Assembly (NCBI GenBank): GCA_905250885.1
Contig: CAJNOQ010003175.1
Location: 1 to 21,142, forward strand
Reading direction: 5' to 3'
Source of the DNA: Didymodactylos carnosus
Taxonomy: Eukaryota > Rotifera > Eurotatoria > Philodinida > Philodinidae
Length of the DNA stretch: 21,142 nucleotides
The notes beneath the pieces were generated by a model, which saw nothing but the letters and a program-made list of their open reading frames with translations, did no database searches and was not told where the DNA came from. The position numbers and the translations under genes were made by a program. Numbering within the stretch: position 1 is the stretch's first letter; the number at the start of each line of letters is the position of its first letter. Positions 9,567 to 18,090 of this stretch are shown here, in pieces.

Positions 9567-10332
9567 CAGAGTTGGAACCGGTTGAATTTTTCCTAACCGG
9601 ACCGTCCGGTTTATCGGCCGATTTAATGCGTAGTTCAACCAGTAAAAAACCGGTCGATTCCATAGCAGATTAAAGTCCGAATTTTGTGAAAAACCGATTT
9701 TTTGCAGAAAGCTGAGAAGTGAACGTAACTGCAAATGGTGAGGAAATTGAGGCTGATTATGCCTTTTTTATAGGCAAATGTTTATCCGAAAAAATGCTAC
9801 TGTATGTGGACAGTTGTGTTTTTCATACAGAAGTAATAAACGTATGAGCATCGAACAATCATTTTTTAATGAAGAAAAATTCGCGGACTAATTTCTGATG
9901 ATGTATGAAACTCAATAGAAAAAGAATATCGATTAATCAATCACGCTTTAATGAAGAAAAAAATTTTTTTTCTGCTACGTTTTCATGAAGACGGAAATTT
10001 TTCCGGACGAATGTTTTCGAAATGGAAAAGAAAATAATGGGAGAAAATTTTCACTGGTGTTCATCTATATCCGAAATACGCTAGTGATAGGACAAATGTA
10101 AAATGAATTAACAGATCATTTTTGTGATCTACTGCCTTTTGCCATCTTCATTGGGGCGATTCGAGTTGACATCTCTAACTTTTGTTCTACAGTATTCATA
10201 TTTCGCTTGTGATTCGAAACCGACAGCAACCGGTCGGGTGAAGTGTGGCTAAACTGGTAAAAAAACCGACGTTAACCGGCCGGTGGAAAAGTTCAGTCGG
10301 ACCGGTAACCGGTCGGTTTGGTTCCAACTCTG
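9567..10332. mobile_element. Non-autonomous hAT element, 766 bp
   Basis: The left end reads CAGAGTTGGAACCGG and the right end reads CGGTTTGGTTCCAACTCTG, giving a 13-base terminal inverted repeat CAGAGTTGGAACC. Both subterminal regions are packed with ACCGG/CCGGT motifs in both orientations (9576-9655 and 10220-10320), the usual hAT arrangement of transposase-binding sites. The interior has no transposase ORF. The flanking 8-mers (GTCATCTG and CTATCAAT) do not match, so the target duplication has decayed or the ends were rearranged. Confidence 0.8.
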
Positions 10333-10369
10333 CTATCAATTAGCAATAAACATTTATCAGTTGCCCTTG

Positions 10370-10625
10370 ACAAAAACTTTTTGCAAGTCTGATAAGAATC
10401 TTACTGGATTCTTATCAAATTCTTGTGTAAGACTACGCAGGAAAGTGAATGGAGTTTGATAAGAGTCTTACAAGAATCTGATAAGAAAGTCCCAAGAATT
10501 TCATAAGAAAGTAATAAGAAGTTCTTATCTGTTTCTTATAGACGTGTTACAAAATGCTTATTCTTACCGAATTTTGATAAGAAGCTTCTAAAATATTTTG
10601 TTCTTGCAAGACTTTTCAGAAGAGT
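10370..10625. repeat. Cluster of short inverted repeats built on GATAAGAATC/AAGTCTTGCAAG motifs
   Basis: A perfect 10-bp hairpin GATAAGAATC...GATTCTTATC lies at 10391-10416. Its motif recurs inverted as AGTCTTACAAGAATCTGATA near 10464-10485, and TTCTTATC or GATAAGAA variants continue to about 10590. The outer ends (TTGCAAGTCTGATAAG on the left, TTCTTGCAAGACTTTT on the right) are also inverted copies. This suggests a degenerate fold-back element of about 250 bp. No ORF is present. Confidence 0.55.
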
Positions 10626-10755
10626 TATTTTTAAATTATTCTGGACAACTAGCAATTTAACGATTCTTTTTTACTCAGAGAAACAGTAAGAAACTCAGTG
10701 TTTGGCTATGAAACAAAGTCGTTGTGCTTTCGAGAGTTCTCTGTCTTTAGTTGTC

Positions 10756-10874
10756 GATATACCCAGACTGTATTCATTTTATTTCTCTTCCTAATTATTT
10801 TATAAAATAAAGAAGAGAAACAAAATGAATACAGTATTATCAACCTTCCTGAACAGAACTGGATATACCCAGAC
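10756..10874. mobile_element. Small palindromic insertion flanked by a 13-bp direct repeat
   Basis: GATATACCCAGAC occurs at 10756-10768 and again at 10862-10874. The DNA between them contains a hairpin with 23-bp arms, CTGTATTCATTTTATTTCTC (10768 onward) against its complement ending at 10834, with one mismatch. The layout is that of a tiny insertion with its target duplication, though 13 bp is longer than most DNA-transposon duplications. Confidence 0.6.
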
Positions 10875-10952
10875 GAACTAAAAATCTAAAACTGGTTAAT
10901 CAAAATGTAATGGCGAGATGACCTTTCATTATCACAATTCGTAATAGCTCAG

Positions 10953-11340
10953 TGTACGACAATCAAACTAATCGCGTATGGGCAGTAAATCATGCTGAAG
11001 CTACTGAAAAGGGTGAGGTTGCAACAGAAACGTCAATTTTCAACAAAAGTTATGGTTTGGTTAGATGCCTGTTCTGAAGGACGAACATCATTGGTTATTT
11101 TGGATAAAGGACCTTCAATCATGCCAGATATATCAACAAAGTTCATCATGCAGCACGAAAATGTGAAATAAGATGCTAGGCAGTGATTGGACATTTCAGC
11201 AAGATGGTGTGAGGCCTTATACTGATGCTTTAAGACAACAATGGTGTCGTGACAATTTACCATCGTTAATAGCAAAAGATCAATGGCCAAGCAATAGCCT
11301 GGATTATGAATTATGATTAGGATTATGAATTATGTCGAAT
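10953..11340 (+). pseudogene. Mariner/Tc1-family transposase, C-terminal part, degenerate
   Basis: Pieced across frames, the plus strand reads VWAVNHAEATEKGEV, then WTFQQDGVRPYTDALRQQW (the second catalytic Asp, in QQDG), then LIAKDQWPSNSLDYEL. That corresponds to the end of a mariner/Tc1 catalytic domain. Relative to the family's usual SPDLNPLDYELW block, about five codons including the third catalytic Asp are missing, apparently deleted between two near-identical GGAT words. Stops and frameshifts occur throughout. The first 170 bp (10953-11122) recur inverted at 14105-14274. Confidence 0.8.
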
Positions 11341-12694
11341 TCATTATCAAGATTTTACCATGATCCCGGATCTCTACACCAATTACTTCCACGTAGTTTT
11401 GTTGCATTTTTCAGAAACTATCGATTACACTAAGAACAGCTTGTGATTTTTACTTCTTTTTATCAAAACGATTCTCAAGTTGCGGACTACCATTTGGCTA
11501 TTTTCGATAAAAATTACTTTTAGTTTTAGCTGAGATACACGAGATTCAACCTCACAGGACAGAGAAAGATCAAAGTGTCTGTAACAACATTATTTTGATT
11601 TATTTGCATAGAAAATTGCAGTAAACCATTAATCCATTTACATATTTTGAGAAACTTAGTCTTCTACTTCAATTTATTCATAAGAAAAAGAGTTAGAACT
11701 CATTGAGTCTTTAGAAAAAAATTCATGTTTCAACGACAGACGGTGCTAAAAATCCCCACCTGCAACAATGCAACCCTTATATCTCGGCGACAAAAGCAGC
11801 TAGAGTGTTATCCTTTTTAACGGTAGTGAGCTAAGGCTAGACAAATAAAACAAAAGAAAATTAAAGAAAGTCTATTTAGTACAAGAAAAGTTAATGCAAT
11901 TTTATTTCTTGGATATCGACGGTACAATACCAGCGCAAATCGCACATATGACTCTTACCAAGTTCGTATATACGGTTCAGCTACGACTGTGTTAATTATT
12001 CTTATGAGATTCTTATATGATTCCTATAAATAGTTTATACGATTCTGAGTGTAAACAGGAAAGCTCTAATAGAAGAGAATTACTCACAATTGAATCACAC
12101 GCACATTCCGTGTTGGCTCCTTTTAGTCGAAAATAAGTTCCAGCACTAAGTGCTCCATTCCTGATCTTACTTTTTTATTGGCAAAAATATTAAACGAAAG
12201 GAAAAGAACGATAATGATATCGCACTAAGTTTTTAAAGCTCTATAAAACTTCTGAAATTACAAAACCAAGTACAATAGAAAATTGATAATTGTCGATAAA
12301 AAGATAAATAACGAAAGTTTCCTTTTAAAGGAAACTTGTATGGAGCAATGACATATGTTTTTTTCTATTAAATGACAGATATCAGAAAAGATAAGCCCGT
12401 CATATGGGACTCGCTCCATTTGTATAGTCTGGTACCATCGCCTACAGTTGTTTTTCTATCACATTAAAGGCACGTAAAAACGATAAATCTGTCATCAGCG
12501 AATTTTTCTATATAGGCAATTACAAATGTTTTTTTATATAAAAAAAAAATTGTTTTGGAACGATAAATCTGTCATCATAAGTGGCTAGGTTAGACATTAT
12601 CTTTTTCATTTTAAATTTCATATATAGTTATTCACACTCAGAGTCATTTAGATAGTCATATTCGAGCTTTTAAGCGGATTCTCAGCTAACAACA
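11341..12694. other. Non-coding stretch upstream of the GPCR, with short repeats
   Basis: No gene is recognised. Visible items: a perfect hairpin AAGTTTCC...GGAAACTT near 12315-12337; the direct repeat ACGATAAATCTGTCATCA near 12480 and 12558; and two diverged copies of a block around GCAAT(T/G)ACA(A/T)ATGTTTTTTT near 12345 and 12518, suggesting decayed tandem duplication. TATATA at about 12620 is a possible core-promoter element 70 bp before the GPCR start codon, but it is weak in AT-rich DNA. Confidence 0.4.
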
Positions 12695-13738
12695 ATGGGT
12701 CCGAAGACTACTAATGAAACCAGCAATCATATTTTAGAAAATCAATTAAATTTTCACACACATTGGTATCAATATGCTTTAATTATTGTGTGTTCATTTG
12801 GTATTATTAGTCATACACTCAGTATAATTTTATTTACAAGAAAATCATTAAGAAAAAATTCCTGTGTTATATATTTTTTAGCCGCATCAATACTCAATTG
12901 TTTATTAATGACTGGTACTTTAATGAACAAGTTCTTCACATTAGGCTTCAATATCGATACTCGTAACACATATCTCTTATGGTGGTGTAAATCCACATAT
13001 TACTTAACATCTGTTGCTTATTCATCATCACAATATTTTATTACGTTAGCTTCATTTGATCGTTTCGCTTGCAGTTCTCAAAATGTAAAATACAGAAGAC
13101 TTTCTCAATTAAAAATAGCCTATCGTCTTATAGCACTGGTTTTAAGTTATAGTGTTTTAATCAATATTCATATTCCAGTATTTTTTAAAATTGACCATCA
13201 AGGATGTTATGCAAGAAATGGAGCATATCATCTATTTTATGAAATTTACGTTTTGTTCGTACAGAGTTTATGTCCTGCACTATCAATATGTATATTCGGA
13301 CTTTTGACGGTTTATAATATGCGTCGACAAACAGTTGTTCCTTCTAATAATAACAGTCATCAGACAAACGCTAAAAAATTTCTACTAATGACACTTACAC
13401 AAATTCTATTTACCAGTATTTTAACGGTACCACATTCAATACAACAACTTTTTATTATATTTAGAAATTATGAGAATAAATATATAACAGATGATGTTGA
13501 ATTACAGCGGGAATCTTTAATTTCAAATATTGCTTTTCTATTATACTGGATAAACGCTAGTGCAGGTTTTTATATCTATTCATTAACATCACGAACATTT
13601 CGACTAGAACTTGTACAAATCATAAATGAGTTTCTAAATTACATTTGTTATAGAAAACTTGACTGTTGCAAACGATCACTGACAGTACTGGCCGAAAGGT
13701 GGTGCTGCTGCTCAACAAGACCGACAATAATGACTTAA
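12695..13738 (+). CDS. Rhodopsin-like (class A) orphan GPCR, intronless
   Basis: This is an intact 347-residue seven-transmembrane receptor, expected in the plasma membrane and coupling an extracellular ligand to G proteins. Hydrophobic helices lie at about 25-47, 57-80, 94-121, 141-163, 180-206, 228-256 and 275-298. Supporting class A marks are Cys98 at the top of helix 3 and Cys171 in the second extracellular loop (disulfide pair), DRF at 122-124 in place of DRY, and a TM7 GFYIYSLTSRTFR segment where NPxxY and helix 8 are expected. The N-terminus has a glycosylation sequon (NET, residue 7). The cytoplasmic tail has Cys clusters at 324-325 and 337-339, candidates for palmitoylation. The CWxP motif of helix 6 is absent. 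It resembles the peptide-type orphan receptors expanded in rotifers, but the ligand cannot be inferred. The first ATG is used. It lies between two inverted mariner fragments. Confidence 0.85.
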   Translation: MGPKTTNETSNHILENQLNFHTHWYQYALIIVCSFGIISHTLSIILFTRKSLRKNSCVIYFLAASILNCLLMTGTLMNKFFTLGFNIDTRNTYLLWWCKSTYYLTSVAYSSSQYFITLASFDRFACSSQNVKYRRLSQLKIAYRLIALVLSYSVLINIHIPVFFKIDHQGCYARNGAYHLFYEIYVLFVQSLCPALSICIFGLLTVYNMRRQTVVPSNNNSHQTNAKKFLLMTLTQILFTSILTVPHSIQQLFIIFRNYENKYITDDVELQRESLISNIAFLLYWINASAGFYIYSLTSRTFRLELVQIINEFLNYICYRKLDCCKRSLTVLAERWCCCSTRPTIMT

Positions 13739-13793
13739 AAATGAATAGTACCTTGAAGCAAAGTTTTTTCGTGTAATTTTATTCTATAAATTG

Positions 13794-13799
13794 AATAAA
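13794..13799 (+). promoter_or_regulatory. Polyadenylation signal AATAAA after the GPCR
   Basis: AATAAA lies 56 bp after the GPCR stop codon, in TTGAATAAAAAA. This is a suitable position for the cleavage signal of this gene. Confidence 0.55.
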
Positions 13800-14104
13800 A
13801 AAATGTTGAACACTGTATGTGGAGCAAGAAAACATCATACCACTACTTTTTGGTCGTGTATAAACAACGAAGTTGTACCCTTGAAAATTTTTAAACTGAG
13901 TAATCGCCAATATATCGCCATAAAGGCGTTGACAATGGTACATATCGCAATAAATTCTACGTGGCAATCTATCAGACAGTTCTGATAGCTCGTGATGTGA
14001 GTTAATACCGCGTTGTCTCTATGATATATCACGATGCAAAACAATGTTTCGTACGGCCGATATCAATATTTATCGAACATTGCGATATCGTTTCGTATTG
14101 CGCT
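13800..14104. other. No recognisable gene
   Basis: Several overlapping ORFs on both strands have no motif. Repeated GATATC/ATATCGC words occur. The right border coincides with the breakpoint where mariner sequence begins. Confidence 0.4.
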
Positions 14105-14570
14105 ATGATTGAAGGTCCTTTATCCAAAATAATCAATGATGTTCGTCCTTCAGAACAGGCATCTAACCAAACCATAACTTTTGTTGAAAATTGACGTTTC
14201 TGTTGCAACCTCACCCTTTTCAGTAGCTTCAGCATGATTTACTGCCTATATACGATTAGTTTGATTGTCGTACAAACCATTCATATCGAACATTTTTTCA
14301 TCCGAAAATAACCATTTTTTTGAATCATCTTGTTTTAAATTTCTTCGAACCCATTTGGCAAAGTTTTTTTCTGCTCAATTTCTGTTGGTCCGTAAGCGCT
14401 GGTTCTTCGTTTATCTTGTACGCCCGACATCTAAGCTCTTTAATGGGTAATAATTCGAATAGAAACGGAATTGTTTTTACAGGAGCTTTAAATTTATTGA
14501 TCAAAATGACCTTCGTTTTATTTTGAAGGCAACGTTTCGAAAATTCAACTCTCATTTTCAAGACAAATAA
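14105..14570 (-). pseudogene. Mariner/Tc1-family transposase, N-terminal catalytic part, degenerate
   Basis: The minus strand reads, from 14560 downward and across frames, RVEFSKRCLQNK, then FAKWVRRNLKQDDSKKW, then LFSDEKMFD (the first catalytic Asp), then YDNQTNR. It ends in VMVWLDACSEGRTSLIILDK, where similarity stops at 14105. It supplies the half missing from 10953-11340, and the two share 170 bp (14105-14274 against 10953-11122) at roughly 97% identity by eye, in inverted orientation. Several frameshifts make it inactive. Confidence 0.8.
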
Positions 14571-14619
14571 ACAAAGTAAATTCTGAGCAAAATTATAGAA
14601 AAAAGAAAATATAGGTCGG

Positions 14620-15102
14620 CGACTGGCTCACAGCCAGCTAGGATCTATCGCTTACCTAAGCTTTACACAAACAAGGAGTGCCATTGCGTCCTATTCTCTC
14701 AGCATCAGGAATATTTAATTATGGTGTAGCCAAATTTCTGATTAAAAGATTACAGCCTCTTCGAAAACATCATGCAATAATTGAAGATATATTTTCGTTT
14801 CTTGATGAATTGCATTCCATTTCTCTTTCTCTTGATTCATCTCGATTATATATGGTATCATTCGATGTGGCCAGTCTCTTCACGAAAGTATCCTTACAAT
14901 TTACAATTGATCTTATTCTCTATGAGCTATATGGACCACAACATCATGTATTGAGAATAAATGAAACAGAGATTCATATTGCCAAAAATATAAAGATAAA
15001 ACGGATATGAAATGGTTATCAGATACACATTTTCTCTTCAATGGAAATTTATATATTCAATACAACGGTGTCACAATGAGTCCACCAATAGGTCCATTAC
15101 TG
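14620..15102 (+). pseudogene. Penelope-like element reverse transcriptase, truncated
   Basis: Across frames this gives RIYRLPKLYTNKE, then PLRPILSASGIFNYGVAKF, then LYMVSFDVASLFTKVS (with the first catalytic Asp), then FLFNGNLYIQYNGVTMSPP and IGPLLAA. These match, in order, Penelope-like RT blocks, including the family's RPI..SxxG and Y.Q..GvaMGsP...LA patterns. Two frameshifts (near 14680 and 14995) interrupt the frame. The element stops at 15102, before the catalytic YxDD block and before any GIY-YIG endonuclease, where it meets inverted LINE sequence. Penelope-like elements are typical residents of rotifer chromosome ends. Confidence 0.75.
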
Positions 15103-15372
15103 GCCGCGACAGTTTGGTCTTAGAAAGAACTGCTCGACAGCGGATGCATTACTTTTTCTTACACATAATATATTTAGAAATCTGCATGATGGAATCGATT
15201 CCATCGATGGTTATGTTTGATATTGAGAAAGCCTTCGATCGGGTGCACTTTCAAATACTCCTATCAAAACTTTCAGCTTTGGGAGTGAAAGGTGCATCCT
15301 ATCGATGCTTCGAAAGTTATCTGTCAGAGAGGAGGCAACGAGTGAAGGTGGGCTCATCGTATTCAGAAACGG
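15103..15372 (+). pseudogene. LINE (non-LTR) reverse transcriptase fragment, left inverted copy
   Basis: The plus strand encodes SLVLERTARQRMHYFF, then MVMFDIEKAFDRVHFQILL (the RT block with the first catalytic Asp), then KLSALGVKG and SYLSERRQRVKVGSS. A single-base frameshift lies between the KNCSTADALL frame and the FDIEKAFD frame near 15210, and the same frameshift exists in the right copy. It is cut at 15103, where Penelope-like sequence begins. Confidence 0.85.
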
Positions 15373-15504
15373 AAAACCGCAAGTCTCTATCCTTGTTAGA
15401 AAAAAATTATCACCATTTTACCCACGCAGCGAGAAAATGCATTTTCTGGCGAATTCGGCCTAACTTGTAGAACGCCTCCTGGCCACATTCCGTAACTTAA
15501 AACC

Positions 15505-16475
15505 TTAACCCTTTACACCCGCCGGTCCCTTCCAAGGGACGTTGATATAATGGATTTATAAAAGGAACGGATCATCAGCCAAAAAGCTAGATTATTACTA
15601 ATGTAAGACAATTGAGTAGCTTAACGTTTGATTGAAATAAGAAAGAAAAATTTCCATCTTAATATTTTCTATACTTGTAGCCACTAAACCATTTTCTAAT
15701 TTTGTAGTTGATAGTTTTGGTTGTATGGATGTACTTTATAATGAAATTAAAGAAGAAATTTTCGTAGCATTCTTCTTTGTGTAAAGGCGCTATGAATTCT
15801 CTGTCCCTTGGAAGGGACATTCGAGTGTAACGACATAAAAGTGAATTTTTTTATCTTGACATCTTGTTAGCGTGGTTCATTCTGTGATCACTCGCTACAC
15901 ATCTGAAGATGAGTGAATGAAGAAAAAAGATGTAACCAGTACTATTGTGCCGTCGCCGCTAAATGTGAATGCGGTTTTCTCTGATCGATATAAAAAATCC
16001 ATCTAAGTGCGTTTAAAGTACTGAATAAAATTGAGACGCATCTAAACTACCTTCAGCTTTTTAAAAAGCAACATGCATCCGAACATACTTTTCTCTCATT
16101 GAGATAAAAAAGGTCGTTTAGAAGCGCCCTTAGGACCATCTTGATTTGAAAAATCACACGATGTTTTTGGAAAAATTAAAGAAAAAATACGTCTGAACGT
16201 TTGTTTCTATCGGAAATTTTTTCAGTGAGTAAAGAATTGAGACTCATACTAGTATATAGGGCAAAAAAGGAAGTTCGGAATAACAATGAAAAAAATACAA
16301 AATTCATGCCGTTACACCCGTATGTCCCTTCCAAGGGGCATCATGTATCCACGCAGCAAAGCAACAGCACTTAAGTCCAGATATAACAAGAATGTACCGA
16401 AGAACTGTAAGCTTCAATGCAGTAGTTATTTCAGCTGCAGCTATAATAAAAGTGTCTTCGGGCGTAAAGGGTTAA
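15505..16475. mobile_element. Non-autonomous piggyBac-type element with TTAA target duplication
   Basis: The element runs 15509-16471 (963 bp) between TTAA at 15505-15508 and TTAA at 16472-16475. Its ends are CCCTTTACACCCG and, inverted, CCCTTTACGCCCG (one mismatch), the form expected of piggyBac elements. The opposite arm of the palindrome keeps the unoccupied site, a single TTAA at 16957-16960 flanked by AAAACC and AGCTGG sequence, which proves the insertion. The interior lacks a transposase. The ORF at 16286-16519 straddles the right end and is not a gene. Three copies of a (T)ACAC(C/T)CG...GTCCCTTCCAAGGGAC unit lie inside. Confidence 0.92.
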
Positions 16476-16612
16476 AGCTGGTATCAAATGAAAGAGCGCG
16501 ACGAGTTCTAATATTTTGATGAAGAAATGTTATGCTAGGCCTCGGGGTCTTAAGTTAGAGATTTCTGAAAAACTCGATTTTCTAGAAACTTTTTATCTAG
16601 ACTTTTCTAGAA

Positions 16613-16808
16613 ACTGCTTTTGCGTCCTTCTTGTGAATTGGGATTACATCTGCTAACTTAGGATGCACACCGTTTTTGATCGAAATTGTAAACATGATAT
16701 AATAATCATTCATTTTGTAGATAAACGATGGCTCCCGACATCCATCGGGTAAGAATTGTTTTTACTGTTTTGCATGGATTGCTTATATTATATATGCTAT
16801 ATTATTGT
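16613..16808 (+). repeat. Direct copy of 17471-17675, carrying a truncated 5' gene copy
   Basis: ACTGCTTTTG...TATTATTGT is repeated at 17471-17675; the difference in length (196 against 205 bp) is a single 9-bp gap at CCAGAAGGA. The copy spans reverse-oriented LINE sequence and the first 27 codons of the three-TM gene (ATG at 16728-16730, MAPDIHRVRIVFTVLHG...), then departs into AT-rich DNA. Because it includes the LINE/gene junction, it arose by DNA rearrangement rather than retrotransposition. It has no independent coding value. Confidence 0.9.
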
Positions 16809-16984
16809 TTATATTATGGTTACATTATATATAGTATATTATTTTCTAGAAAGTCGAGTTTTTCAGAAATCTCTAACTTAAGACCCCGAGGCCTAGCATA
16901 ACGTTTCTTCATCAAAGTATATAGAACTCGTCGCGCTCTTTCATTTGATACCAGCTTTAAGGTTTTAAGTTACGGAATGTGGCC

Positions 16985-17570
16985 AGGAGGCGCTCTACAA
17001 GTTAGGCCGAATTCGCCAGAAAATGCATTTTCTCGCTGCGTGAGTAAAATGGCGATAATTTTTTTCTAACAAGGATAGAGACGTGCGGTTTTCCGTTTCT
17101 GAATACGATGAGCCCACCTTCACTCGTTGCCTCCTCTCTGACAGATAACTTTCGAAGCATCGATAGGGTGCACCTTTCACTCCCAAAGCTGAAAGTTTTG
17201 ATAGGAGTATTTGAAAGTGCACCCGATCGAAGGCTTTCTCAATATCAAACATAACCATCGATGGAATCGATTCCATCATGCAGATTTCTAAATATATTAT
17301 GTGTAAGAAAAAGTAATGCATCCGCTGTCGAGCAGTTCTTTCTAAGACCAAACTGTCGCGGCGAGAAAGATTTGTACTTATCAAGATAAGTAAGAAGCTG
17401 ATCGTATATGAAACGTTCTTACGCTTTACTCAATATCGACAAAAGAGAAACAGGCCTATACTTGTCTATCACTGCTTTTGGGCCCTTCTTGTGAATTGGG
17501 ATTACATCTGCTAACTTCCAGAAGGAAGGATGCACACCGTTTTTGATCGAAATTGTAAACATGATATAAT
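16985..17570 (-). pseudogene. LINE (non-LTR) reverse transcriptase fragment, right and longer copy
   Basis: On the minus strand from about 17560 the frame reads FTISIKNGVHPSFWKLADV, then IPIHKKGPKAVIDKYRPVS, then LLSILSKA followed by an in-frame TAA where a sense codon is expected, then ERFIYDQLLTYLDKY and SPRQFGLRKNCSTAD. A one-base frameshift leads to MVMFDIEKAFDRVHF and the region to about 17095. This is the RT0-RT3 order of non-LTR retrotransposons (jockey/CR1-like in style). The YxDD block is absent; sequence from about 17095 to 16985 is of another origin. Its 17362-16985 part is duplicated in inverted orientation at 15103-15480. Confidence 0.85.
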
Positions 17571-17594
17571 AACCATTCATTTTGTAGATAAACG

Positions 17595-18037
17595 ATGGCT
17601 CCCAACATCCATCGGGTAAGAATTTTTTTTACTGTTTTGCATGGATTGCTTATATTATATATGCTATATTATTGTATTACACAAGAAATTATTTCAATAA
17701 TTCGAGGATCAACAAATCCATATGCTATTATAATGATCGTTCTCTTTGGTCTTGTTATTGTTTCAATTGCTTTGGCAATCTGTGTTATGTGGTATACAAT
17801 GAAACTTTTGCTGAAAATTTTTTTTCTGATTAAATTTTTTTTGAAATTAGGCTTGACAATAAAACAATCATCTGGATTTCTGCTATTGTTCTCACATGTG
17901 TAATCGTTTTAGCACTTGTTGTTGGTATTATTCGTATTATTAATACGGCATCTCATCCTATTATTACTACGGCATCTCATCCTATTATTACTACAAATTT
18001 TTCAGTTTATAATAAATTTTTTAAAAATCATCTGTAG
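17595..18037 (+). CDS. Small three-TM membrane protein, two exons
   Basis: Exon 1 (17595-17791) and exon 2 (17851-18037) join across a 59-bp intron (GTATAC...AAATTAG) to encode 127 residues. Without splicing the frame would end at 17903 after low-complexity F/L-rich sequence. Splicing instead yields a third clear membrane helix and removes the poly-T tract, which supports the intron. Predicted membrane spans are about residues 10-28, 43-64 and 72-95. The C-terminal tail (97-127) is soluble and holds a tandem octapeptide TASHPIIT, encoded by a 24-bp tandem duplication at 17944-17991. No family is recognised and I assign no function. The first 27 codons are duplicated at 16728-16808. The upstream 120 bp are LINE-derived, so the promoter may be transposon-supplied. 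Confidence 0.65.
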
Positions 18038-18084
18038 AACGTTTGATTCTAACGCAAATAATTAACGTATAGTTTTATCGATTC

Positions 18085-18090
18085 AATAAA
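18085..18090 (+). promoter_or_regulatory. Polyadenylation signal AATAAA
   Basis: AATAAA lies 48 bp after the stop codon of the three-TM gene, consistent with its 3' end. Confidence 0.55.

Larger units (their letters stand above)
15103..17362. repeat. Long imperfect palindrome with ~515-bp arms
   Basis: The left arm is 15103-15504 continued at 16476-16588, interrupted by a piggyBac-type insertion. The right arm is 16843-16956 plus 16961-17362. The outer portions are both 402 bp by my coordinates and the inner ones 113 and 114 bp. They differ at few positions (for example GCATCC/GCACCC near 15293 and 17173, CGCAAG/CGCACG near 15378 and 17083). The centre (16589-16842) contains a direct copy of 17471-17675. 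The arms carry a LINE RT fragment, followed inward by a sequence of unknown family that includes AGCGCCTCCTGG and AAAGAGCGCGACGAG. Confidence 0.9.

Noticed and set aside
16286..16519. Plus-strand ORF of 77 codons
   Set aside because: Runs across the right end of the piggyBac-type element into the palindrome arm, so it cannot be a conserved gene.
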